Assembly: GCA_025361185.1 (NCBI GenBank) | Contig: JANYAR010000001.1 | Span: 1-64,000, forward strand | DNA from: Alphaproteobacteria bacterium | GTDB lineage: Bacteria; Pseudomonadota; Alphaproteobacteria; Micropepsales; Micropepsaceae | Direction of reading: 5' to 3' | Length of the DNA: 64,000 nucleotides | Shown: in pieces, positions 9,578 through 17,667 of the stretch | Layout of the letters: each line of letters opens with the position of its first letter | Position numbering within the stretch: the stretch's first letter is position 1 | Position numbers and translations under genes: made by a program | Notes under the pieces: model-generated | Databases searched by the model: none | Told to the model about the DNA's origin: nothing | Seen by the model: the letters and a program-made list of their open reading frames with translations, nothing else

Positions 9578-11077
9578 ATGACCGCAGATCCCGTACCGCT
9601 GATAGAGTTCCTGCAACGCCAGGCCCAGACCCGCCGCCAATTTGTAGGCTGGGGCGCGGGCGGGCTGGGTGCTTTTTTTCTGAACGCGGCCAACGCAAAA
9701 ACGCTGCCCGTGGCCTCCGCCGGCCTGAATTTCACGCGTGATCCCGCCACGCCGCTGTCGGTATTGCCGCCGCAATTTCCCGCCAAGGCCAAGCGGGTGA
9801 TCTACCTGCACATGGGAGGCGCTCCCAGCCAACTTGAACTGTTCGAGCACAAGCCGATGCTGACACGGTTCAACGGCCATGACTGCCCGGAATCGTTTCT
9901 CAAGGGCAAGCGCTTTGCCTTTATCACCGGCATACCGAAGATGCTGGGCGCACAATTTCCCTTTCACCAGACGGGGCAGAACGGCACCTGGATCTCCGAC
10001 CGCATGCCGCATCTGGAACGCGCCATCGATGGACTGTGCATCATCAAGTCCATGAAGACCGACCAGTTCAATCACGCCCCGGCCCAGCTTCTGGTGCAGA
10101 CCGGCGATCAGCGCACCGGACATGCCTCTTTGGGGTCGTGGGTCACTTATGGTCTGGGAACGGAAAACCAGAATTTGCCGGGGTTCATCGTCCTGATTTC
10201 CAACGGAGGCACCACGGCCAATGCGGGCAAGCCGCTTTGGGGCTCCGGCTTCCTGCCCAGCGTCTATCAGGGCGTGCCCTGCCGTTCGGCCGGTGAGCCG
10301 GTGCTGTATCTGCAAAACCCCAAGGGCGTCAGCCGTGCGGCGCGGCGCCAGGTCCTGGACGCGGTCGATGAAATCAATCGTCACAGTTATGAGGAATTCG
10401 GCAATCCCGAAACCGTCACCCGGATCGCCCAATATGAAATGGCGTTTCGCATGCAACTGGAAGCCAGCGACGCCATGGATATCCACCGCGAGCCGCAGGC
10501 GGTACTGGAACGCTATGGTGCCCAGCCGGGCAAGACGAGCTACGCCAACAACTGCCTGGTGGCGCGCCGCCTGGCCGAGCGGGGGGTGCGCTTCATTCAG
10601 CTCTATCATTGGGGATGGGATTCACACGGCTCACCGACGGACGAAGGGTTGAATGTCGGGCTGGTCAAGCAGTGCAAGGAAACCGACCAGCCGACGGCTG
10701 CCTTGCTTGCGGACCTCAAGGAGCGTGGCCTGTTGGAGGACACGCTGGTGGTATGGGGAGGCGAATTTGGCCGTACGCCCATGCAGGACAATCATGCGGG
10801 AGGAGAGGAGACCAAGTTCATTGGCCGCGACCATCACCCTTCCGCATTTACCATCTGGATGGCGGGTGGTGGTGTAAAAGCGGGAATGAGTTACGGCGAG
10901 ACGGACGATATGGGCTACGAGATCGTCAAGGATCCGGTGGAGGTGCGCGATCTGCATGCAACGATGCTGTATCTGCTCGGCTTCGACTATCGCAAGTTCA
11001 GCTATACCTACCAAGGGCTGGATCAAAAGCTAACCGGGGTAAAACCCGCCCGCATCGTCTCCGAAGTGCTGGCATAA
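9578..11077 (+). CDS. DUF1501 family protein, Tat-exported
   Basis: 499 residues. A twin-arginine signal is clear near the N-terminus (TRRQFVGWGAGGLGAFFL at about 18-35), so the protein is exported folded. The rest is a full DUF1501 domain, which is related to the alkaline phosphatase/sulfatase fold: MGGAPSQLELFEHKP, YHWGWDSH, GGEFGRTP and DLHATMLYLLG are characteristic. The Asp-His text DSH and GRDHHPSAF are probable metal-site elements. The gene begins 4 bases after the DUF1549/DUF1553 gene, a pairing conserved in Planctomycetes and Verrucomicrobia, where it often sits beside sulfatases and sugar-degrading enzymes. The biochemical activity of the family is not established. Confidence 0.88.
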   Translation: MTADPVPLIEFLQRQAQTRRQFVGWGAGGLGAFFLNAANAKTLPVASAGLNFTRDPATPLSVLPPQFPAKAKRVIYLHMGGAPSQLELFEHKPMLTRFNGHDCPESFLKGKRFAFITGIPKMLGAQFPFHQTGQNGTWISDRMPHLERAIDGLCIIKSMKTDQFNHAPAQLLVQTGDQRTGHASLGSWVTYGLGTENQNLPGFIVLISNGGTTANAGKPLWGSGFLPSVYQGVPCRSAGEPVLYLQNPKGVSRAARRQVLDAVDEINRHSYEEFGNPETVTRIAQYEMAFRMQLEASDAMDIHREPQAVLERYGAQPGKTSYANNCLVARRLAERGVRFIQLYHWGWDSHGSPTDEGLNVGLVKQCKETDQPTAALLADLKERGLLEDTLVVWGGEFGRTPMQDNHAGGEETKFIGRDHHPSAFTIWMAGGGVKAGMSYGETDDMGYEIVKDPVEVRDLHATMLYLLGFDYRKFSYTYQGLDQKLTGVKPARIVSEVLA

Positions 11078-11092
11078 CGGGTTTATGGGGCG

Positions 11093-12043
11093 ATGGCCGG
11101 TTCAGTGCGCATGTCCGGACGTTTGTCAGCCTTGGCTTATTTCAGTTGTGTTGCCCTGGTGACCGCATTGGGATTTGCCGCTGCGATGCAGTTGCGCCCC
11201 CCGTTTGGGCATAGTATGCGGCAACTGCTGGGATTGGAGCAGGTACCCCAGGCCAATCCCGGCTCCTTCTACGCCCTGCGTGTGGCTCCCTTGCTGGAGT
11301 CCAATTGCACCGGCTGTCATGGCGCCAGAATGCAAAAGGCCCAACTGCGCCTGGACAGTTTCGCCGCGGTGATGCGGGGGGCGCGGCACGGCGCGGTGGT
11401 CCGGCCGGGCGACGCGAAGCACAGCGAGTTATTCTTGCGCATCGTCTTGCCGGCGTCAGACGACAAGGCCATGCCGCCCAGCGGCAAAACAGCTCTGACA
11501 CAGGACGAGATCACCGTCTTCAAGCTCTGGATTGCCGCCGGGGCGTCCGGCGCGCAACGCACGATCAAGGGCGCTCCCAAACTCGTGGTGCCTGTCAAAA
11601 TCCCCGAGGTCGATTCAGGTAGGGTACAAAGGCTGCGCGCCCCGCTCGCTGGGGCCGTTCGGCAATTGCAAAATCGCTTTCCCGGAATCATCGTCTATGA
11701 GTCGCGTGCCTCCGCCGATCTGGAAATCCATGCGTCGCTCAAGGGTGTGTCGTTCGGCGATGTCGAGCTTCACGCGCTGGCGCCGCTGCAGAGTCGCATT
11801 GTGCGGGCGGATTTCTCGGGCACGGCCATCACGGACGCCTCGGCGCCAACGCTCGCCGCCATGAATTCGTTACGGGTGCTGCGGCTGATGAACACCAAAG
11901 TCAGTGATGCGACGATCCGGGCGCTAGCCCCCTTGAAGTCATTGCACGCTCTGACAGTGGGAGGCACGGCCGTGACCAGGAATGCGCTGGCGCCGCTTCG
12001 GCAAAAGGGCGTTGCCATTTACGGGGGCGACGATGCGCAATGA
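11093..12043 (+). CDS. PSCyt1 cytochrome domain fused to leucine-rich repeats
   Basis: 316 residues from the ATG at 11093; an in-frame ATG at 11111 is possible. Residues about 11-32 form an N-terminal membrane anchor. A PSCyt1 heme domain follows with NCTGCH at 71-76 and the typical later text LFLRIVLPASDDKAMPPSGK. The C-terminal third holds leucine-rich repeats of the kind LAPLKSLHALTVGGTAVT, spaced about 24 residues. PSCyt1-LRR fusions are otherwise characteristic of Planctomycetes. The protein probably faces the periplasm, anchored in the inner membrane, and could pass electrons between its neighbours. Its last bases overlap the start of the cytochrome b561 gene by 11 bases, suggesting coupled translation. 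Confidence 0.82.
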   Translation: MAGSVRMSGRLSALAYFSCVALVTALGFAAAMQLRPPFGHSMRQLLGLEQVPQANPGSFYALRVAPLLESNCTGCHGARMQKAQLRLDSFAAVMRGARHGAVVRPGDAKHSELFLRIVLPASDDKAMPPSGKTALTQDEITVFKLWIAAGASGAQRTIKGAPKLVVPVKIPEVDSGRVQRLRAPLAGAVRQLQNRFPGIIVYESRASADLEIHASLKGVSFGDVELHALAPLQSRIVRADFSGTAITDASAPTLAAMNSLRVLRLMNTKVSDATIRALAPLKSLHALTVGGTAVTRNALAPLRQKGVAIYGGDDAQ

Positions 12044-12731
12044 CCCCCCGGCGGACAATAGGGGGTCCGTTGCCCATGTGCTTGTATGGGATATTCCGAC
12101 ACGGTTGTTTCACTGGAGCATCGTGCTGCTGCTATTTATCTCCTGGCTGAGCGCGGATCAGGGCTTCATGACGGTGCATCTATGGTCGGGATCGGCCCTG
12201 TTGGCGCTGCTGCTGTTTCGCATCGCCTGGGGTATTGTGGGATCCACCACGTCGCGCTTCAGGGACTTTATTCATCCGCCCCGCAAGATTGCCGGATATC
12301 TGAAAGCCATGGCCAGTGGCGAAAAACCCCTCCATGCGGGCCACAATCCTGCCGGTGGGTTGATGGTCGCCATTCTGATCGCGGTCCTGCTGGCGCAGGC
12401 CCTGACCGGCCTGTTGGCCAATGATGGCATGCATTTCAGTGGCCCGTTCGCCAATTGGGTCAGCGAAGAGGGTTCAGCCCAGGCCACCACACTCCATAGA
12501 ATGATCTTCAACGTCATTCTGCTCCTGATCTGGTGCCATATCGTGGCCGTGGGCTTCTATCTGTTCGTCAAGGGTGACAATCTGGTCCGGCCAATGTTCA
12601 CCGGCAAGAAACCGCACACCCATGTTCCGGCTGGGCTGCAGATCAAATTCACCCGTCTTTACATTGCGCTGCTGTTGCTGATCCTGACGGTCGGTGTTGT
12701 CGCGTGGATCGCAATCCAGGGGGCTTTCTGA
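12033..12731 (+). CDS. cytochrome b561 family integral membrane protein
   Basis: About 232 residues from the ATG at 12033, preceded by a GGGGG stretch; a longer frame from 11982 lies wholly inside the upstream gene and is unlikely. The sequence has four main hydrophobic helices and the family histidines in TRLFHWSIVLL, TVHLWSG, LHRMIFN and WCHIVAV, which would ligate two b hemes. Members shuttle electrons between the quinone pool and periplasmic partners. Overlap with the PSCyt1-LRR gene and a one-base overlap with the next propeller gene put it in one operon with the planctomycete-type proteins, making it their likely membrane redox link. Confidence 0.85.
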   Translation: MRNDPPADNRGSVAHVLVWDIPTRLFHWSIVLLLFISWLSADQGFMTVHLWSGSALLALLLFRIAWGIVGSTTSRFRDFIHPPRKIAGYLKAMASGEKPLHAGHNPAGGLMVAILIAVLLAQALTGLLANDGMHFSGPFANWVSEEGSAQATTLHRMIFNVILLLIWCHIVAVGFYLFVKGDNLVRPMFTGKKPHTHVPAGLQIKFTRLYIALLLLILTVGVVAWIAIQGAF

Positions 12732-13720
12732 TGAAAAAATTGCTTTGCGGTCTGGTATTCTTGATAGCCCTGTGCCCGGCGACGGCACCCCAGGCGGCCG
12801 GGAGGTTGCCGGCATTTACAATGGACTCGCAATTTCTGACGCCGCCCGAAGGCATGGCGACGATCGGCGATTCCCATGGCGATATCGCGATTTCACCGGC
12901 AGGTGAGATTTATGTCAGCGTCCAAGGCGGCGACCATTCCGGCATCCAGGTCTACAGCGCCAAGGGGCGTTACCTGCGCAATGTGCCGGGGGCGCCCACA
13001 GACCTGCACGGTTTCATCGTTGCCCGCGCCCCCGATGGCACACCCAGAATTTTTGGCGTCAGCAGGCTGGCGCAGCATATTGTCGAGCTCGCTTTGGATG
13101 GGCGCGTGGAGCTGGATATCCCGGCGGCGGTGATCCCTGACCAATATAAGGAGCATGGCGAGGGCAAGCCGGCAACCAACCTGACCGGGATTGCCGTGGC
13201 GCCCAACGGCGACATCTACGTCGTCGACGGCTATGGGCTCGACTACATCCATCGCTTTGACAAAAACGGGAAGTATATTTCCTCGTTCGGCGGCAAGGGC
13301 GCACCGTGGAACTTTGATCAGGCCCACAAGATCGCTATCGATACACGCTTCACGCCAGTGCGGCTTTTGTGCACCGACCGGCGCCACCGTCGCCTGGTTC
13401 AAATGGATCTGAATGGAAATATATTGGGCGTATTTGGTGAAGGGCTGCGGCTGCCGAGTGCGTTGGCCGTACGGGGAAATGAACTAGCGGTAGGCGAACT
13501 GGAGGGCCGGGTCACCATCCTGGGCCTTAAGGGCGAAGTGATTGCCACGATCGGCGCCAACGACAATGCCGCGGAGGTACATGTCAACACAACGCCCCCC
13601 ACGGTATGGCGCGAGGGCCTGTTCTACGAGCCCCACGGCATTACTTACGACGCTGCCGGCAACCTGTTTGTGACAGAATTCAACCAGTGGGGCCGGGTCA
13701 CGCGTGTGACTCGTAAGTGA
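12731..13720 (+). CDS. secreted NHL-repeat six-bladed beta-propeller protein
   Basis: 329 residues from the ATG at 12731, whose first base is the last base of the cytochrome b561 stop codon; a longer frame from 12704 would read through the upstream gene. Residues 1-23 are a Sec signal peptide (KKLLCGLVFLIALCPATAPQAAG). Repeating blades such as DIAISPAGEIYVSV, GIAVAPNGDIYVVDGYG and GITYDAAGNLFVTEF mark an NHL propeller. It probably sits in the periplasm and may bind a ligand or scaffold partners. It closes the operon and converges on the minus-strand dehydrogenase gene, with only 19 bases between the stops. Confidence 0.82.
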   Translation: MKKLLCGLVFLIALCPATAPQAAGRLPAFTMDSQFLTPPEGMATIGDSHGDIAISPAGEIYVSVQGGDHSGIQVYSAKGRYLRNVPGAPTDLHGFIVARAPDGTPRIFGVSRLAQHIVELALDGRVELDIPAAVIPDQYKEHGEGKPATNLTGIAVAPNGDIYVVDGYGLDYIHRFDKNGKYISSFGGKGAPWNFDQAHKIAIDTRFTPVRLLCTDRRHRRLVQMDLNGNILGVFGEGLRLPSALAVRGNELAVGELEGRVTILGLKGEVIATIGANDNAAEVHVNTTPPTVWREGLFYEPHGITYDAAGNLFVTEFNQWGRVTRVTRK

Positions 13721-13739
13721 CTGATTTGGGCCATCGTGC

Positions 13740-14888
13740 TCAGGGGTGGGTAATCGCGAGGTCATTGTCCAGCGCCCGCACATCGCGTTGGCCTGTCAGC
13801 GCCATGGCCACTTCCAGTTCCTCTTTGACGATAGCGAGCATTGCGGTGACGCCGGCCTCGCCTCTTGCCGCCAGCGCCCAGGCCCAGGCTCGTCCCAACA
13901 GAACGGCGTCCGCGCCCAGCGCCAGGGCGCGCAGCACGTCCAGTCCAGAGCGGACACCGCCATCCAGCATGACCGTCATTCGTCCTGCAACCGCGTCGCG
14001 CACGGCCGGGAGCGCGGCAATGCTGGACAATGATCCATCCAGCTGACGTCCGCCATGGTTGGAAACCACGATCCCGTCCATGCCTTCCTCGGCGGCACGC
14101 GCGGCATCTCCCGGATCGGTGATCCCTTTCAGCACCAGCTTGCCTTTCCAATGCTCGCGCAGCCAGGCGATGTCCTTATAGGTAACCGAAGAATCGAAAT
14201 TGCGCGCGACCCAGGCCTGAAATTGTTTCAGGCCCGCGCCGTTCGGCATTGCGGGCGCGACATTGCCGATGGTCAGCGGCTGGCCCATCAACCCGACGTC
14301 CCACGCCCAGGCCGGGTGAGACAGGATGTCGAACAGCCGGTCGGGCCGTTGCAGGAGACTTTGCGATCCCGCCAGCCCACCGATCCGGTCGCGATAGCGT
14401 ATGCCGTTGATCGCCAGATCGACGGTCAGGAACAGCGTGTCGATTCCGGCTTGTTCCATGCGCTTCAGAAAGTCTTTCATGAAGCCGCGGTCGCGGATGA
14501 TGTAGAGTTGCATCCAGAAGGGATGAGCGCTGGCCGCGCGCACTTCCTCCAGCGGGCAGCAGGACATGGTGGAAAGAACCATGGGTATGCCGGCCGCTTC
14601 GGCGGCCCTGATCGCCTGCACTTCGCCCCGGCGGCGATAAAAGCCCGCAATGCCGATCGGCGCCAGCGCGATGGGCAGCGCCATGTCGCGGCCGAAAAGG
14701 CGCGTCGTGGTGTTGATGTTGGAAACGTCGCGCAGCACCTTCTGGCGCAAGGTCACGGCCTTGAAGTCTTCGACATTGCGGCGCAGCGTGTGCTCGTCAT
14801 AGCTGCCGCCATCGATATATTCGAAGATGAAGCGGGGCAGGCGCTTTTGGGCCGCGTCGCGGAATCCGGTGAAATTGACGATCTTCAT
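13740..14888 (-). CDS. FMN-dependent alpha-hydroxy-acid dehydrogenase, L-lactate dehydrogenase-like
   Basis: About 382 residues from the ATG at 14888 (an upstream start at 14939 lies in the preceding gene). It matches the LldD/glycolate oxidase family across its length: RRLPRFIFEYIDGG near the N-terminus, LPIALAPIGIAGF, STMSCCPLEEV, and the active-site segment VVSNHGGRQLDG with the catalytic histidine, then MLDGGVRSGLDV for FMN binding. It oxidises an L-2-hydroxy acid to the keto acid, passing electrons to quinone or oxygen. The true substrate is probably a product of the co-transcribed dehydratase and transporter genes rather than lactate itself. It starts 4 bases after the MFS gene. Confidence 0.88.
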   Translation of the reverse strand: MKIVNFTGFRDAAQKRLPRFIFEYIDGGSYDEHTLRRNVEDFKAVTLRQKVLRDVSNINTTTRLFGRDMALPIALAPIGIAGFYRRRGEVQAIRAAEAAGIPMVLSTMSCCPLEEVRAASAHPFWMQLYIIRDRGFMKDFLKRMEQAGIDTLFLTVDLAINGIRYRDRIGGLAGSQSLLQRPDRLFDILSHPAWAWDVGLMGQPLTIGNVAPAMPNGAGLKQFQAWVARNFDSSVTYKDIAWLREHWKGKLVLKGITDPGDAARAAEEGMDGIVVSNHGGRQLDGSLSSIAALPAVRDAVAGRMTVMLDGGVRSGLDVLRALALGADAVLLGRAWAWALAARGEAGVTAMLAIVKEELEVAMALTGQRDVRALDNDLAITHP

Positions 14889-14892
14889 GGCA

Positions 14893-16170
14893 TCAGGCTG
14901 CTGGTTCGCGGATAGATTCGCGGGGGGTGAGCGGCGCAATATCTTCTATCACAAACAGGTAGACGGCGGCGCCCAGAATACAAAAGCCTCCCGCCACGAT
15001 CAGCGGTATGACAAAGGAGCCGCTGGTGATGGTCAGCATCAGTCCCGTGAATGTGGTGGTGACAATGCCGGCGAGATTGGCGGCAAAATTCTGGATGCCG
15101 CCGATGGACGCGACATGCGCGGGCGAGGGCGCCACGTCGGCCGGCAAGGACCAGATGCTGGCGGCGGTGAAGGCAAGGCTGCCATAGGCCACTGCAAAAA
15201 AAGCGAGCGCGACATAGGCATTGGGCGCGAAGACCGACAGGGTGATGACCGACGACATCAACATGCCCCCGACCAGGCAGGTCTTGCGCGCCGCGGTCAG
15301 GCTCCAGCCACGGCGGTACAGCGCATCGGAGGTGAAGCCGCCCAGCCAGCCGCAGGGGATCGAAACCAGCCCCGGCAGAAGGCCCAGGGTGCCGAGCTGC
15401 GCCAGCGAGAAGCCCCGGGCCTGGATCAGATAGGTGGGAAACCAGGTGATGAAAAAGTAGATGACGAAATTCAGGCAGAAGAAGCCAATCATCATGCCCC
15501 AGATGGTGCGGTACCCGAACAGAGACGACCAGGCCACTTTGGGCCCCGCCGGCGTCGTGCCGCGCTCGGCCTGAAGGGCCGCGAGCTGCTGCGGCGTCAC
15601 CGACGGATGGTTTTCCGGATCGCGGTAGATGACCAGCCAGGCGACCACCCAGACGATGCCCAGCAGCCCGGTCACCGCAAAGGACGTCCGCCAGCCGAAG
15701 CTGCCGATGATCCATGCGACCAGCGGCAGCGACAGGGCCGCGCCGATCCGCGAGCCGCTGTCGAAGATGCTGGCCGCGATGGCCCGTTCGCTACGGGGAA
15801 ACCAGGCTATATTGATCTTGGTGCCGGACGGATAAGCGCCCGCCTCGCCGACGCCCAACAGCAGCCGGAAGCCCGTCAGTGACGCGATGCTATGAGCCGT
15901 GGCGGTGAGGACAGTGGCAATCGACCACCATGTCACGGCGACCGCCAGAGCGATGCGCGCGCCGACCTTGTCGGCGAACCAGCCGAACGGCAATTGCATG
16001 GAGGCATAGGTCCAGAAGAAGGCGCCGAGGATCACCCCCATCACGGTGGCGTCGATGCCGAGTTCTTTGCGGATGAAGGGGGCGGCGACGGCGAGATTGG
16101 CGCGATCGATGTAATTGATCGACATCGCCGCGCAGCCCATGAACATCATGGTCCATCGAATCCTGGGCAT
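14893..16170 (-). CDS. MFS transporter, anion:cation symporter (hexuronate/galactonate) type
   Basis: 425 residues with about 12 hydrophobic helices. The N-terminal text INYIDRANLAVAAPFI and the loop GWFADKVGARIAL are characteristic of the ACS family, which imports hexuronates, galactonate, glucarate and similar sugar acids by proton symport. GVGEAGAYPSGTKINIAWFPRSERAIA matches the family helix-4/5 region. The gene lies between an enolase-superfamily dehydratase gene (114 bases upstream) and the hydroxy-acid dehydrogenase gene (4 bases downstream), all minus strand, so the imported substrate is probably an acid sugar or related hydroxy acid. Confidence 0.88.
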   Translation of the reverse strand: MPRIRWTMMFMGCAAMSINYIDRANLAVAAPFIRKELGIDATVMGVILGAFFWTYASMQLPFGWFADKVGARIALAVAVTWWSIATVLTATAHSIASLTGFRLLLGVGEAGAYPSGTKINIAWFPRSERAIAASIFDSGSRIGAALSLPLVAWIIGSFGWRTSFAVTGLLGIVWVVAWLVIYRDPENHPSVTPQQLAALQAERGTTPAGPKVAWSSLFGYRTIWGMMIGFFCLNFVIYFFITWFPTYLIQARGFSLAQLGTLGLLPGLVSIPCGWLGGFTSDALYRRGWSLTAARKTCLVGGMLMSSVITLSVFAPNAYVALAFFAVAYGSLAFTAASIWSLPADVAPSPAHVASIGGIQNFAANLAGIVTTTFTGLMLTITSGSFVIPLIVAGGFCILGAAVYLFVIEDIAPLTPRESIREPAA

Positions 16171-16283
16171 GTGCGTTCCCCCTTGTTCTTATTATGCCCT
16201 AGGGAACATCAAAATGCGGCGGGCAGGCAAGTTCTTTCGCATGCCGGACCGGTCCGCTCGCGAGAAGACGCGGTTTTGCCCGT

Positions 16284-17438
16284 TCAGCTTGCGATCTTTG
16301 TCCAGACATTCGTCGGATCCATGGCGAAGTGCCTCACTTTCTCTTCGTCGAAAGCAAAACCCAGGCCCGGCGTCTTGTGCAGCATAAGACGCCCGTCCTT
16401 GAAGTCCAATTGGCGGTCCAGAAGCTTGCGGAAATTCAGCACCTGGCTGTCCCAGAAGCATTCCACCATGCGCGCGTTGGGGGTTGCTGCGACCAGTGGC
16501 GCATGGAGATCGTGGAACCAATGCGGATACATGGGAATCGCATATCCCGCCGCCATTGCAGCGATGCGCCGCCACTCCGTAATGCCGCCACAGACGGCTG
16601 CGTCACTTTGCAGGACCGCTGCCGCCCTTTTGTCGAGCAATTCCTTGTGCCTCCAGCGGCCCGCCTCGATTTCACCGGTGGCAACGGGAATGGACGTGGC
16701 GCGCGCCAGTGCGGCGTGGCTGTCTATGTCATCAGGGGAAAAAGGCTCTTCGACAAAGAAAGGAGAATATTTCTCCAGGCGGCGAACCGTCTGCAAGGCG
16801 TCAATGACGTCTTTCCAGGCATTGTTCGCATCCATCATCAACGCGATATCGGGACCGATGCGTTCCCGGACCGCACGGACCCGGTCTTCCTCGTCTCGGG
16901 GAGACAAACGGCCGATCTTTAACTTGACGGCCTTGAAACCCAGCGAGACATAGTGCGCCATCTCCGCCGCCAGATCATCCGGCGTCTTGCCGTCGAGATA
17001 GTAGCCGCCGCTCGCGTATGCAGCGACGCTGTCGGCTTGTGAGGCGCCCATATATTTGTGCAGCGGCAGGCTCGCAGAGCGGGCATTCAGATCCCAGAGC
17101 GCCATATCCAGAATGGACAGCGCCCGCATGACTATTCCGGCCCGGCCCTGCAGCAGGACTTCCTGGTAGAGCTCCGACCAGAGTGCCTCGACATCCAACG
17201 AGTCGCGGCCAATCAAAAGTGGGGCCAACAGCTTTGCAACCGCAAGAGGCAGTAACTCGCCGCCGCGGGTTCCCACATAGCAAAATCCGATCCCCTCTGC
17301 GCCACCGTCTGCGACGATTTTCACCAGCCCATAGTCGCGGTGGCTCACGGCGCGATTTGAGAAGTAGGTGACCTTGTCCAGCGGGATGCGCGGGGCGGCC
17401 ACGCTCACGGAAATGATCTTTGCCAGATTTTCCTCCAT
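16284..17438 (-). CDS. enolase-superfamily dehydratase, mandelate racemase/muconate lactonizing type
   Basis: 384 residues. The superfamily catalytic set is visible: KLK at 172-174, metal ligands Asp203 (MMDANNAW), Glu230 or Glu231 (VEEPF) and Glu256 (ATGE), and the general base region His306 (MYPHWFHD). An N-terminal capping domain covers about residues 1-135. Such enzymes abstract an alpha proton from a carboxylate substrate and dehydrate or isomerise it; acid-sugar dehydratases are the commonest relatives. The exact substrate cannot be read from sequence. It is the first gene of the minus-strand catabolic trio with the MFS transporter and FMN dehydrogenase. Confidence 0.86.
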   Translation of the reverse strand: MEENLAKIISVSVAAPRIPLDKVTYFSNRAVSHRDYGLVKIVADGGAEGIGFCYVGTRGGELLPLAVAKLLAPLLIGRDSLDVEALWSELYQEVLLQGRAGIVMRALSILDMALWDLNARSASLPLHKYMGASQADSVAAYASGGYYLDGKTPDDLAAEMAHYVSLGFKAVKLKIGRLSPRDEEDRVRAVRERIGPDIALMMDANNAWKDVIDALQTVRRLEKYSPFFVEEPFSPDDIDSHAALARATSIPVATGEIEAGRWRHKELLDKRAAAVLQSDAAVCGGITEWRRIAAMAAGYAIPMYPHWFHDLHAPLVAATPNARMVECFWDSQVLNFRKLLDRQLDFKDGRLMLHKTPGLGFAFDEEKVRHFAMDPTNVWTKIAS

Positions 17439-17526
17439 GGCCCTGAAGCCGTAATTCGCAAGGGTTGCTCAGGGCTAGGATGTATAATCTAGAGACCGAC
17501 GGCCCTCCAGCTCGAACCGCTAAATA

Positions 17527-17546
17527 CCGCTTTTGGCGCAAAGCGG
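17527..17546. repeat. inverted repeat CCGCTTT-N6-AAAGCGG
   Basis: A perfect 7-base stem with a 6-base loop in the 229-base gap between the dehydratase gene and the secreted hydrolase gene. Its look (CCGCTTTTGGCGCAAAGCGG) recalls short palindromes scattered through alphaproteobacterial intergenic DNA. Because both flanking genes run leftward, it may help end the hydrolase transcript. Confidence 0.4.
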
Positions 17547-17667
17547 ACATGTGGTCTTTGTTGCAATTCGGCTTGCCGATTGCGCCAGTCGGTTGAAAAA
17601 GGCTTGTTGGTATATGTGTTGGTATGGCCGCTTTGCTGCCCCAGTAACGACTTGATATGCCGGAACT

